Shown here in pieces: positions 10,364-19,170 of a stretch of 64,000 nucleotides of DNA. The DNA is from Siderastrea siderea (taxonomy: Eukaryota > Cnidaria > Anthozoa > Scleractinia > Rhizangiidae), in assembly GCA_964030785.1 (NCBI GenBank), contig OZ034970.1, positions 17,381,911-17,445,910 of the forward strand, written 5' to 3'. The notes under the pieces were generated by a model that did no database searches, was not told the DNA's origin, and saw only the letters and a list, made by a program, of their open reading frames with translations. Position numbers and translations under genes: made by a program. Numbering within the stretch: the stretch's first letter is position 1; every line of letters begins with the position of its first letter.

Positions 10364-12238
10364 TCATGGTATTACACATTCAATTAATAATAATAGTTCT
10401 TCAACTTTAAAAATTGGATTTATTTTTATTGTCAATATACCCTTATCAAATTTAAAATTAGGATTTATTACCTGTAATCGTGTTGTTTGGGTTGAGCTAA
10501 AAAATTGAGTAACTTCTGAAGGATTCACAGGTTTACCATAATTTATTGTCATTCTATCATTAGTTATTAACACAGTTATTTTTGAAGGAATTATGTATCT
10601 ATTAGGAGTTACTGTCAAATCATCATTAGTTACTAACAAATTAACAGGTTCATATTTATTTTTTGGTTTTGAATGTAACACTTTTATTTTTGATAGTACA
10701 CAATGATCTTCAATAATTATTTTATCACAACCATTTAATAAAAACGTGTGTCCATATTTTTTCGTATTTAAAATACCATTTATGTAATGAATGGAACCAT
10801 TCAAACGATGTCCGTTTAAAGATAAATCTGTTTCCATTACCATTTTTCCATTTTCAATAACAAAAGCTGTGTCATAGACACTTGGATTAACGTTTGAAAT
10901 TGTTTCTTTAACACCATAAACAATTAGATGACCAATTGTTAAAAATGATGGATTACTAACTGTACCGTGCAGATCAAGATAAAGGTGTTGTGGGGGTGAG
11001 CTACCCCATCTGTGAAAATTGATAACTGTTTTGGTGTACTTCTCGAATGTTTTTGTTGCATAATTAGAAATTGAAATCGTCGTAGCTTGCACTGTCACAC
11101 TTATCTCATTCATTTCCGGCGGAAACCATTCAACAACCATAGTATAGTAACCGACCGGAAGTTTATATAGGTTAAAACCGAGGCGTGACTGGTACTGGTT
11201 GGGTGAGCCTTTTTCAAACAAGAGTTTAAGTTGGTAAGCTTTTTTATTAATTTGATGTGGAGAATTGGGAAAATCTCTGATGCCCAAAACCTCGATGTTG
11301 TTTTCACTCCAAGATTCATCAGCGTCTTCCATCAAGTATCTGAAGGCGTCCCTTTTTTGTCCCGAGTTAATGATCTGAGATTCATGAATTTTTTGAGTGA
11401 CAAGATCTCTCATAGTTGTTATTTCATTTTGCATCAAATCAACATTAACTGCGGATTTCGAATCTTTGTAATCGGTTTGTAAGTTAATAATTTTATTATT
11501 ATTCAAATTCAAGTTTCCAGTCATATTGTTAGTGCCATCAACTTTGAGAAACTTTTTTTGTGTCATGTCATCAATTCTGTTGTTAACAAACTCGACACAT
11601 GCGGCGTCTCTTTGGTCTGAAGGAAGATTAAGATTGATAATTGATTTATTTTTCATATCAATATCAGCTTCTTTATCCAATTTTTTCACAAGCTGATTAT
11701 CGACATATTTTTTGTTTGTGGCTTGGTCTGCCTGTACTGGGTCTTTTACGTTGTAGATTGTATTATTGTTCATATCAATGCTTGCTTCCATTTTTCCGCC
11801 TTCCTTTTTTGAAAGAAAGATATTTCTCGTGTCCTGATAGTTTATTACCTTTGTCAGATCACCGTGGACAGGATAAGGGTTGCTTTTTAAACGCAAAATA
11901 TCGTACTTATTTTGCATGTCAATATTAGCAGAACCGCTGGCACTACCCTGAGGTCCACGATCACCTTTTTCACCTTTATCACCTTTGTTGCCTTTTAAAC
12001 CTTGTGCTCCTTGTGCCCCCTTCTGACCTTGTGGTCCAGCGGGCCCTTTTTCACGTCTTGGACCATTAGGACCTTGTGGTCCTGCTGGGCCTTTATCACC
12101 CTTCGGTCCAGGAGGACCCTCGGGGCCAGGAGGACCCACTGGGCCAGGAGGACCCCCTGGGCCAGGAGGACCCACTTTTCCACTTTCACTCGTCGTCGTT
12201 TGGCTAGTTCCTCCTATTTGGCTGTTAATATACCCCAT
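10364..12238 (-). CDS. Collagen-like fibre protein with tail-fibre-type repeats
   Basis: The 624-residue protein begins at the ATG 12236-12238. Residues about 20-100 are Gly-X-Y collagen repeats ([19 protein letters not shown]), with one break (GPRREKGPA). Residues about 105-270 hold several copies of a motif like [28 protein letters not shown] in outline: D-M-x-N-x-x-I-x-N-L-x-x-P, then D-A, then Y-V. Such repeats are typical of phage tail fibres. The rest is beta-rich and ends in a hydrophobic strand. A surface fibre mediating attachment is the natural inference. Its start overlaps the ATPase stop as TAATG. A collagen-like host origin for the shaft is possible. Confidence 0.8.
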   Translation of the reverse strand: MGYINSQIGGTSQTTTSESGKVGPPGPGGPPGPVGPPGPEGPPGPKGDKGPAGPQGPNGPRREKGPAGPQGQKGAQGAQGLKGNKGDKGEKGDRGPQGSASGSANIDMQNKYDILRLKSNPYPVHGDLTKVINYQDTRNIFLSKKEGGKMEASIDMNNNTIYNVKDPVQADQATNKKYVDNQLVKKLDKEADIDMKNKSIINLNLPSDQRDAACVEFVNNRIDDMTQKKFLKVDGTNNMTGNLNLNNNKIINLQTDYKDSKSAVNVDLMQNEITTMRDLVTQKIHESQIINSGQKRDAFRYLMEDADESWSENNIEVLGIRDFPNSPHQINKKAYQLKLLFEKGSPNQYQSRLGFNLYKLPVGYYTMVVEWFPPEMNEISVTVQATTISISNYATKTFEKYTKTVINFHRWGSSPPQHLYLDLHGTVSNPSFLTIGHLIVYGVKETISNVNPSVYDTAFVIENGKMVMETDLSLNGHRLNGSIHYINGILNTKKYGHTFLLNGCDKIIIEDHCVLSKIKVLHSKPKNKYEPVNLLVTNDDLTVTPNRYIIPSKITVLITNDRMTINYGKPVNPSEVTQFFSSTQTTRLQVINPNFKFDKGILTIKINPIFKVEELLLLIECVIP

Positions 12239-12807
12239 TATATGTCTTCAGCAAACTTTTTTTTCATTAATTTTTGGGGTTTGTCATAGTAAAAGAAAGA
12301 ATATTTTTTAGCGGTGGCGCGATCCAAAATGTCATGATCCACACCTATCTCGTCTGCAATCCGTTTGTTTTCTCTTGGAAGAAATTTGAAAATACAAAAA
12401 TGGCTGCAGTTATCACGGATGTTTTTCGGCACCTTGTAGAAGGTTTGAGTGAGGTAAATAACGCAGCAGTTTCTGTGACGCCCGTTGACAAAATAATTAA
12501 TGATGCTGTTTTGGTTGTTTTCGCAAACAAGATCATCAAAAACAACTATTTTTTGGTTGTCCGTCGGAAGTTCTTCGAGTGGAATGATTTCATCACCATG
12601 AGCCTCAATAACATCATAACCAACCTTGGGGTTGATTTTTTCAGCAAAGTCCTGCAAAAGATTCTGATATTTGTTCTGGTGCAGGTTTTTTGAAAAGAGG
12701 TAAATTTTATCAAACTCTAACAAAAAATAAATCATATTCAGTAATATGTTTGTTTTGCCAGAATTACTGGGTCCACAAATTAGCATGCGGAAAACATCTG
12801 CTGGCAT
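12238..12807 (-). CDS. FtsK/A32-like genome-packaging ATPase
   Basis: Walker A is GPSNSGKT (residues 12-19) and Walker B is KIVVFDDL (86-93), followed by a sensor-like TQTFY. This is the A32/FtsK packaging ATPase of Polintons and related viruses, which drives DNA into the capsid. The usual length is somewhat longer; the reading frame stays open upstream of the ATG at 12805-12807 with protein-like sequence (KFVNFDQGSSKSDYKQGHPL) and no upstream ATG. So the N-terminus may be truncated by annotation, begin non-canonically, or be spliced. It is divergent from the acidic PPxY protein gene at 12906 and overlaps the fibre start by one base. Confidence 0.9.
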   Translation of the reverse strand: MPADVFRMLICGPSNSGKTNILLNMIYFLLEFDKIYLFSKNLHQNKYQNLLQDFAEKINPKVGYDVIEAHGDEIIPLEELPTDNQKIVVFDDLVCENNQNSIINYFVNGRHRNCCVIYLTQTFYKVPKNIRDNCSHFCIFKFLPRENKRIADEIGVDHDILDRATAKKYSFFYYDKPQKLMKKKFAEDI

Positions 12808-12905
12808 AAGGGGGTGACCTTGCTTGTAGTCACTCTTGGAAGAACCTTGGTCAAAATTTACGAACTTTTTTTTTTTTTTCGCTTCTACATATTCACGCTG
12901 GAAAT

Positions 12906-13904
12906 ATGTCAGTAAAAAAATGGCAACAATTGGCTGAAGAAAAAACGGTGTTGGATAAACAAACAGAAGAAATTCACCAAAAATTCAAAATGGATAAAAT
13001 TAACAAAGAGTTTGGTCAGCTTTCAGGAGAAGAGTTTTTTAAACCAATTACAAAAAGACTTGATGAAAAAAGCAGCGACAATGTAGAAGAAGAAGAAGAA
13101 GAGGAGGAAGAGGAGCAGGAAGTTCCTGATTATACAATGGATGAATTTGAGGAAATCAACCCGTTTGGTGATGAATTCAGACCGGATGCACCAACTCCAG
13201 CACCATCACCACCAACAACACCCACAACACCTATAGTACCAACATCGCAACCACCCTCATATCAAGAATTCGATGATCTTCCATTACCACCTCCACCTTT
13301 GATGGAAGAAACTGTTATGCCGGGAACTTCCAAAGATGAAACGAGGGAAGAAAAATCAAAGCGGCTTAGAAATGTTAAAAGTATTCTTGCTAAATTTGGA
13401 AGTGATCCAACTTACAAAGTAAAAAGTAAAGGATCTAAATACTATGGATATAATGTGGAAGAACTAGAAGCTGAGGCATTTAAACTCCAAACAATTAAGG
13501 CACATCAAGAACATGCAGAAAAGTTACTTAAGAGGAAACAACCTTTATTAACACAATTACAAGAAAAAAAGGCGAAATTGAAACCACCTAAAAAACAAGA
13601 AAAAAGAGAAATCACCAAAACTCCTCTTGAAAAAGCTGTCATGAGCCGAAGACCTGCTTTTGAACTTTCTGACAATGAAGATGACTTTTCTGAACAGGAT
13701 TGGGAAACCGAAGGAAGTGGCATCGCTGATGAAGCTGAAAAATTGATCGACCAACTTCATTTGAGCTTAGGATCGAAAAAAGCAGGAAACAGCTCAATAA
13801 AACTTAAAAATCAGGTATTATACCTGTTTGATTCACTAGTTGAACTCGGCACAATTGATAAAAAGAAAAAGAAAACAATTATTGCTTATTATATAAAACA
13901 ATAA
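12906..13904 (+). CDS. Acidic protein with PPxY motif, minor virion candidate
   Basis: The 332-residue protein starts at an ATG. It has a run of ten glutamates (61-70), a Pro/Thr-rich linker (about 95-131), and within it PPSY at 116-119. It ends with a Lys-rich coiled region (about 190-240) and a compact helical C-terminus. PPxY binds WW domains of Nedd4-type ubiquitin ligases in enveloped viruses and is found in adenovirus internal proteins; a similar late-domain or trafficking role here is inference. The gene leads the rightward structural block and its stop overlaps the penton start as TAATG. No enzymatic motif is visible. Confidence 0.7.
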   Translation: MSVKKWQQLAEEKTVLDKQTEEIHQKFKMDKINKEFGQLSGEEFFKPITKRLDEKSSDNVEEEEEEEEEEQEVPDYTMDEFEEINPFGDEFRPDAPTPAPSPPTTPTTPIVPTSQPPSYQEFDDLPLPPPPLMEETVMPGTSKDETREEKSKRLRNVKSILAKFGSDPTYKVKSKGSKYYGYNVEELEAEAFKLQTIKAHQEHAEKLLKRKQPLLTQLQEKKAKLKPPKKQEKREITKTPLEKAVMSRRPAFELSDNEDDFSEQDWETEGSGIADEAEKLIDQLHLSLGSKKAGNSSIKLKNQVLYLFDSLVELGTIDKKKKKTIIAYYIKQ

Positions 13905-14686
13905 TGAGCTTTGATATACTTATTGACTCGAGCCTTGCAAAACTAGAAAGAGGTGGAGAACGGAATGTTTCACATGATTTCACAGTGAAGTTTGATTCTC
14001 CAATCGACTTGGGTGAAGGAAACTATAAAGCCGCGCTAAACAGACTTATCACAATGAGTTACTCATGGAACAACATCGATTCTCATTATGATAATAACAA
14101 AATTCGCTGGAAGAAAAAAACAGAACAAGCGTGGAAGACCTTAACTTTCCCGAATGGAATGTATGATTACAAAAGAAACAACACTTTTATTCAGCAACAC
14201 ACCGGTAAAGTAGACCCGACAAACAAAGACAGTGATTACATTTGCACAATATATTTCGATATGTCAATTTACAGGGTTGTGACTTTGATACATAACGATT
14301 ATGAGCTTGACATGTCTCAAGGAAATTTTGGTGAATTGCTTGGTTATGGTAAAAATGTCTTGAGTGGAGATGTTGTCGGAAGGAACGTTCCAAATATCAC
14401 AAGAGGTGTTGATTGGGTATATTTGCACTGCGATCTTATCTCACGTTGAATAAACAATGTTCCAAGCGATGTGTTATACAGTTTCTCAACATCAGATCTT
14501 CGGATTAGCTATCCATTTCGAAAAGAGCCGCGTCGGCTTGAGTGGCATTCTGTATATAAAAGGTATATTCATGCAATAAGGGTTTGGGTGACAGATGGAA
14601 GAAACAATATCCTGGATCTCAACGGGACAAACACTGCAATAAGCTTAATGATTGAAAAAAAAAGAGTAAGGTTTTTGTTGGTATAA
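13904..14686 (+). pseudogene. Penton-like minor capsid protein, interrupted
   Basis: The first part (13904-14449) and the second (14450-14686) are in the same reading frame, separated only by the TGA at 14447-14449. The sequence is the Polinton single-jelly-roll minor capsid type: an N-terminal FDILIDSSLAKLE, a central MSYSWNNID, and C-terminal strands with VWVTDGRNNILDLNG. It would form the capsid vertices. With an in-frame stop about 70% along, this copy would make only a truncated product unless read through. It follows the acidic protein with a one-base overlap, and precedes the small basic protein by ten bases. Confidence 0.85.
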
Positions 14687-14696
14687 ATATACAATC
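14682..14696 (+). promoter_or_regulatory. TATA-like tract before small virion gene
   Basis: The sequence TATAAATATACA sits within 15 bases of the ATG at 14697. Similar AT tracts precede the starts at 16410 (TATAATATATACA) and, on the minus strand, 10342 (TATATATATA). The close spacing is unusual for a host TATA box and may be a virus-type late promoter. Confidence 0.4.
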
Positions 14697-15073
14697 ATGA
14701 ATCATCCGAGTGAGTGGGCAAGATACTTTGATGAAAACACCGGAAGTTATCGATATAAACACAAAGGGTCGGGTGTGATCCGTGACACCTTCATGACCAT
14801 CGGTAAAGTACTCAAAGACACTGCAAAGAACGTGGCAAAGAAAACTGCCGAAAAAGCTTCAAAAACAATCGCTGAAAAAGCGGGTCAGAAACTTGGTGAA
14901 CTTGCTGTGGAAAAGGTTCGAAACAAATACGAAAAATACTGCAAGAGCGAAAAAAACAAAAACCGTTGTCACAGGATGCAAAAAAGAAACTTGCAAATAT
15001 TTTACAAAACCAAGTAACGAAAAAATCAAACGCCCTTGTGAAATTAAATCAAATTTTGGCAAACGAAATTTAA
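14697..15073 (+). pseudogene. Small basic virion-type protein, frame-broken
   Basis: The first frame (ATG 14697) gives 106 residues: an N-terminal SEWARYFDENTGSYRYKH, then an amphipathic Lys/Ala region (TAKNVAKKTAEKASK). After the A6 run at 14980-14985 the minus-one frame remains open to a stop at 15073 and reads as a more natural helical C-terminus (ending KLNQILANEI). This suggests a one-base loss in the run. The basic, Ala-rich helix fits a DNA-binding or membrane-active internal virion peptide. A TATAAATATACA tract lies just before the start. The family is not firmly named. Confidence 0.6.
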
Positions 15074-15112
15074 TCAAAGAAATTTTTTTCTCTTAATATA
15101 ACTCTTGTCAAA

Positions 15113-16345
15113 ATGTTCAGAACTCTACCATACCTCGAGAAGACTACATACATTCGAGTTGATTTGGACACTGCACTCACCTTCCCTGGGAATGCCCAAA
15201 CTCAAAAAAAGTTGGGATACAAATTTAACTTGAAAGACCAGGACAATTTTTATGACTGGTACAACGCTTATTTCCGCGTCGATTTCGACTTGGAAGCTCA
15301 AGCAAACGGAGCCGATATTGCTGAAGACACTCAATCGGCTCCGATCAACGGCTCTTTTTCATTGATAAAAAGTTTGAGCGTCAAATCATCTGGAAAAAAA
15401 TTATACGAGGCGGATAATATTCACAAGGTTGTTTTCATCAAAAACCTGCTTGACTTTTCGGATGATTTTTCGAGAAGTGTGGCAAAAAACCATTTTTGGT
15501 ATCTTGACAATGATGATGACACTGTGGTTGCAGAAGCCACTGTGAAGAACCTTGGAATGCGGGCAAGGGCGATTCTATCAGACCAAGGCAAAACAGTTCA
15601 TTCCATTATCCCTTTGAACAGATACTCCTTCTTCGAAAGTCTTTCCGACAGGCTGCTGCCACCGTTACATTTTGAGTTTGAAATTAATCTGCAAAACGAT
15701 GAAGAAATGATTTGGCAAAACGATGGAACAGAACGAAGGATTGTTGTCCGCAAATTTGAGTTGTGGGTGCCACAATTACATTTCACTGGCAAAGGACAAA
15801 CCCTGGTCAATGAAAATTTCTTGAAACCAACCCAATGGAAATACCTGCAAGAAAATTTGACACAGAGCAGCGCCCGAAGGGATGCGAATGGTAGGTGGTT
15901 GATTACACCTGGTGTAAAAAACCCCAAGCATGTTTTTGTATTCATTCAACAAACTCGGAAACAAAATTCTTATACACAAAACCCTTACATTTTTGACACA
16001 TTTGATATCGATGGTGATAACACAGCAAGATTGGACACTTGCCGTCTTCAGTACGGCACAGAATTTTATCCTGAGCTTGAATATGACTATGACTTTAAAA
16101 TAAGAATTTTGAATGATTTGATCAATTTCAGATACAGAAAGAATGACTATAACACCGGCGTTCAGCTGCCGCTTTCCTACTTTGAGAAGTTATACGCAGT
16201 TATCTACTTCGATCTGCGAAATTCCAAAGAAGGTTTGACAGACGATCCCAAAAAGCTCGAATTCCATTACAGACTTAACGAAGCCGCTAACGCTCAAGAT
16301 TATATAATCTTCGCCGCGATTTTGAATGAAGAGAATTTGTGTTGA
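15113..16345 (+). CDS. Major capsid protein, double jelly-roll
   Basis: The 410-residue product starts at the ATG 15113 and is uninterrupted. It matches the Polinton major capsid type: N-terminal strands with TTYIRVDLDTALTFPGN, a YNAYFRVDF strand, a central LPPLHFEFEINL with RKFELWVPQL, and a C-terminal LYAVIYFDL. Two jelly-roll barrels side by side form pseudo-hexameric capsomers in this family. It is at the short end of the family. It lies between the small basic protein and the lytic-type protein, in the usual Polinton order. This is one of the few structural genes without visible damage. Confidence 0.9.
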   Translation: MFRTLPYLEKTTYIRVDLDTALTFPGNAQTQKKLGYKFNLKDQDNFYDWYNAYFRVDFDLEAQANGADIAEDTQSAPINGSFSLIKSLSVKSSGKKLYEADNIHKVVFIKNLLDFSDDFSRSVAKNHFWYLDNDDDTVVAEATVKNLGMRARAILSDQGKTVHSIIPLNRYSFFESLSDRLLPPLHFEFEINLQNDEEMIWQNDGTERRIVVRKFELWVPQLHFTGKGQTLVNENFLKPTQWKYLQENLTQSSARRDANGRWLITPGVKNPKHVFVFIQQTRKQNSYTQNPYIFDTFDIDGDNTARLDTCRLQYGTEFYPELEYDYDFKIRILNDLINFRYRKNDYNTGVQLPLSYFEKLYAVIYFDLRNSKEGLTDDPKKLEFHYRLNEAANAQDYIIFAAILNEENLC

Positions 16346-16409
16346 AGCAAATTGGTAATGAGCTTGTTGTTGTTTAGAAAAAGAATTCTGAATATAATAT
16401 ATACACACA

Positions 16410-17098
16410 ATGAGCACAACTTATCACCCATATAAAATCGCACTGACCGATGGTCAGAAAAAGAAACTTCAAAAAGCTTATGTTTCGAAGACAGCTGTTA
16501 CTCTGAGAGTTAAACCAGGTCAAATTGGACGCGGTGACGAACTTCTTCTCACTGCTACTCAAATCTCGCGACTGAAGAAAACCTCAGTGGAAGGAAAAGG
16601 AATGGAAATAAAATTAAGCCAGACCCAGATTCAAAATACTGCGCAGCGTGGTGGAAGTTTATTTTCTGCTATGCTAGGTTTGGCACGACCTTTGATAAAG
16701 CCAGCCCTTGGGGCATTAGCAAGTGCAGCTTTGAGTTTTGGCGCTGAAAAGGTGCTGAAAAAGATATTTGGAAAGGGTTTTGGGCCGAAGGAAATAGAGC
16801 TTTATAAACTTGTCCAGCGAATGACTCCTACTCAGAAAAAGCGGCAGAACAATATCTTGTTGGACAAGGTTTAGTGAAAGGAGGCGGTGCACAATACGGC
16901 GGCTTCCTTGGTATGTTGGCGTCTATCGGAGTACCTTTAGCCCTTGATTTGGTCCGAAAAATAATCGGAAAAGGTATGCAAACTCAACCACCACCACCAC
17001 GACAACGACGAACACCATCTAAAGGTAAAGGAATGCAAATTCAACCTCCACCTTTTTTTGGAACTTGGGATGATTATTTAAAAAAAACTGAAATTTGA
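16410..17098 (+). pseudogene. PY-type virion protein, frame-broken
   Basis: The first frame (16410-16874) begins MSTTYHPYKIALTDGQKKKL, continues VTLRVKPGQI and LLLTATQISRLKK, then the Gly-rich hydrophobic GGSLFSAMLGLARPLIKPALGALA. This is the pattern of the Polinton PY protein, a possible membrane-lytic or core protein. From the A5 run at 16836-16840 the minus-one frame is open and continues into the second frame, which ends at 17098 with GGFLGMLASIGVPLALDL and a PPPFFGTW tail. The second part has no ATG start of its own (GTG at 16874), so a lost A, rather than two genes, is the simpler reading. Confidence 0.7.
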
Positions 17099-17531
17099 AG
17101 ATAAACCTCTATCCAACATTGACTTGAGAAAGTGGTGCAACTTTTTACGAATCCCCATCAAAGGTATTTTCAGCAGAAACGAAACAAAACCCTTATTCCA
17201 TTCTCCATGTATTATCAACTTGGATGATTTTGGAAGTTTGGGAACTCACTGGGTATGTTGTTGGCCAAAAGGAAAAGGTACTTACGAGTATTTCGATTCA
17301 TTTGGCTTTCCACCACCTTTAGAATGGGAACAAGAGATGTCAATGCATGGGATGAAATATTTTTTCAGAAATGATAATCAAATTCAATGGGAACAAAGTG
17401 TGAGATGTGGTTATTACTGCCTTCTCTTTTTAAATGAAAGAAACAAAGGAACAAGTTTTGCCAATATTTTGAAAATGTTCTCCAACGATTTACTTCAAAA
17501 CGAGGAAATAGTGAAAAATTATTTTTCATAA
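17082..17531 (+). pseudogene. Adenain-like cysteine maturation protease
   Basis: The catalytic arrangement of the adenain/Ulp1 family is visible. Counted from the codon at 17124: His42 in THWVCCW, Asp58 in YFDSFG, and Cys95 in VRCGYYC. The fold would cut capsid precursors during virion maturation. The frame opens at 17082 without an ATG, and the first in-frame methionine lies past the histidine. The run of As at 17080-17087 separates it by plus-one from the preceding PPPFFGTWDDY frame, so the N-terminus is either damaged by an extra A or the protease starts elsewhere. The catalytic region itself is intact. Confidence 0.8.
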
Positions 17532-17540
17532 GAATATTCA

Positions 17541-17690
17541 ATGGAAGTGTACTGTGTGAAAGAAAAGCGGCACACGCCCAATGTGCAGGGAAGTGAAAAG
17601 GTTATAATCACAAAGAATAATCGAAAACTCTTAAAAACAAAATGTGCTAGTTGCGGAATAACGAAAACACGTTTTATGTCGGGAAACTAG
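17541..17690 (+). CDS. Small zinc-ribbon domain (49 codons)
   Basis: The frame starts at an ATG and reads MEVYCVKEKRHTP, then basic strands, then TKCASCGITKTRF. The second Cys pair (CASC) is intact, while the first has lost one Cys (CVKE where CVKC is usual). This is the short zinc-ribbon found in giant viruses, adintoviruses and Polintons, often as the N-terminus of the phospholipase-type capsid protein. The minus-one frame after GGGAAAC (17681-17687) leads straight into that protein, so this is likely its N-terminal domain rather than a separate gene. Confidence 0.75.
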   Translation: MEVYCVKEKRHTPNVQGSEKVIITKNNRKLLKTKCASCGITKTRFMSGN

Positions 17691-18620
17691 GTGAGCCCTC
17701 CCACGCGGAGGGCAGTGGAATATTCGGTGACGTTGCTATGGCAGTTGGTGATCTTGCTATTAAAAAAGGAATCCCATATCTTGCGAAAAAAGTGTTGAAG
17801 CTGGAAGATATTACGCTTCTGAAGCAATGAGAGACCCCAAACTGCAAAAGAAAGCAATAAATTACACTCTTGACAAAGCCCGCCCAGTAATTCAAAAAGT
17901 TGGAAGTGAAATGTTAGATCAACTTTCAACTAAAGTTCGACCAAACCAACGTTACAAAACTGACAGACCTGATTTGGATGGAGCTGGGTTTGATATACAT
18001 GCAGCAATTGGGAAATTTTCGAAACCAAAAAAAGGTTGGACATTACCAGGGCATAATTTTACAGGGCCATACAATCCTCTTGAAAAGCAGGTGAAATACG
18101 ATCCAGAAACGGGTGAAATTCTGGAAATATATCAACCACCAACAGGCGCAACAGATGCGATTGCTATGCAACATGTTGTTGATTATGATGTTTGTTCCAA
18201 CCGTGGAAAAAAATACGGTGAAAATCTCAAAAAATGCAAACACAAAGCGGGTAAAAAAATGGTGAAGTCTCTTGACGCAGTTCCTTACAAACAGAGGCAG
18301 TGGGGTCATGCGGCTGCAAGAAATGCAATCAATGCTAAACAAAAGTTAGGGCTGGGTTTGAAACAACAAAAAGGGACTGGTGTTTTGGATAAACCGTTGG
18401 AAGTAGTGAAATTTGCTGAAACTTTGACAAAAAAAATGTTCCTTCCACGAAACCTGTATTCGATCGGTATTGGAAAGGTGATATTGCGAAAAATACTTTC
18501 ACAGGACCAACTGGTGTCACAAGCAAGAAATTTTGGACTCATCCAAAAAAGGGTACTGTCATGCGTTTGGTGAAAAATCCGAAAACAGGCAAATATGAAA
18601 ATGTTTATGAAGAACCTTGA
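17684..18620 (+). pseudogene. PX-type protein with parvovirus-like phospholipase A2 domain, frame-broken
   Basis: Three frames in succession encode it: 17684-17791, 17790-18434 (including the ATG at 17827) and 18434-18620. The middle part has the secreted-PLA2 layout of parvovirus VP1: a calcium loop FTGPYN (residues 78-83 from the 17827 ATG) and the catalytic motif at H116. There the canonical His-Asp is replaced by His-Val (HVVDY), a GTT codon at 18175-18177 where GAT is expected. Frame breaks lie at A6 (17786-17791) and A8 (18429-18436). In viruses this domain breaches endosomes at entry. Here catalysis is probably lost. Confidence 0.75.
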
Positions 18621-19100
18621 TTGATTTTCAACCACCATTTATCAAACTCCTGTTTTGCGCGCCGCCTGCTTGCTAAGGTTTTTGGAAGGTGATGAGAAAT
18701 AGATTCCATAATTTCTTTTTTGTTGGGCCAGCATTCAGAAGGTACTATTTCAAAATAATTGTACAGAAAACAGGGGTAGTTCACTGACTTGCCGGTTATC
18801 CCCTGAAATTGAGCAATAACGTTACCAAGAAAATCTACCTCGCTGGAAGAAAACATTTTGTAAATGTTCCATTTCCGCAAGAAATTTTTAAATGAAAATT
18901 AGTTGCAGTGAAACTTCTTTCCCGATTTTCTTCTTGGAACTGTTCATCATCATCACATTCAAACACTCTACCACATTTTGGACATGCACGACAGAACTCA
19001 TTCACCACATAAACTAATTGCTCCTCGCATGAAGGACAACGATTAATCTTTTTTGATAATGGGTATGAATTTAATTTTTTGGCAATGTTTCTTGAATTAT
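18605..19100 (-). pseudogene. Zinc-ribbon protein, frame-broken
   Basis: On the minus strand an open frame above 18889 encodes two Cys pairs (RCPSCEEQ and CRACPKCGRVF), then an acidic stretch. After the T5 run at 18885-18889 the reading shifts by one base into a frame that ends at 18605 with SECWPNKKEIMESISHHLP and a basic helix. Read together this is a protein of about 160 residues with an N-terminal zinc ribbon. No ATG is found for the zinc-ribbon part; an internal ATG lies at 18856. A transcription-factor-like role is conceivable, as in late factors of large DNA viruses, but unsupported by any specific motif. Confidence 0.5.
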
Positions 19101-19170
19101 TTTCGACGAAATTTTCTCACCTTGCAAACAACCAAACGGGTCGTACATTTTTTATCGTGTATGGTATACA

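Noticed and set aside
12274..12693. 139-codon plus-strand frame
   Set aside because: Antisense shadow of the packaging ATPase.
14980..14986. AAAAAAG as a programmed minus-one frameshift site
   Set aside because: The heptamer is not in the required A-AAA-AAG phase relative to the upstream frame, and similar breaks at other homopolymers point to indels.
16874..17098. Separate small gene starting at GTG
   Set aside because: No ATG, and the frame is the continuation of the preceding gene after an A5 run.
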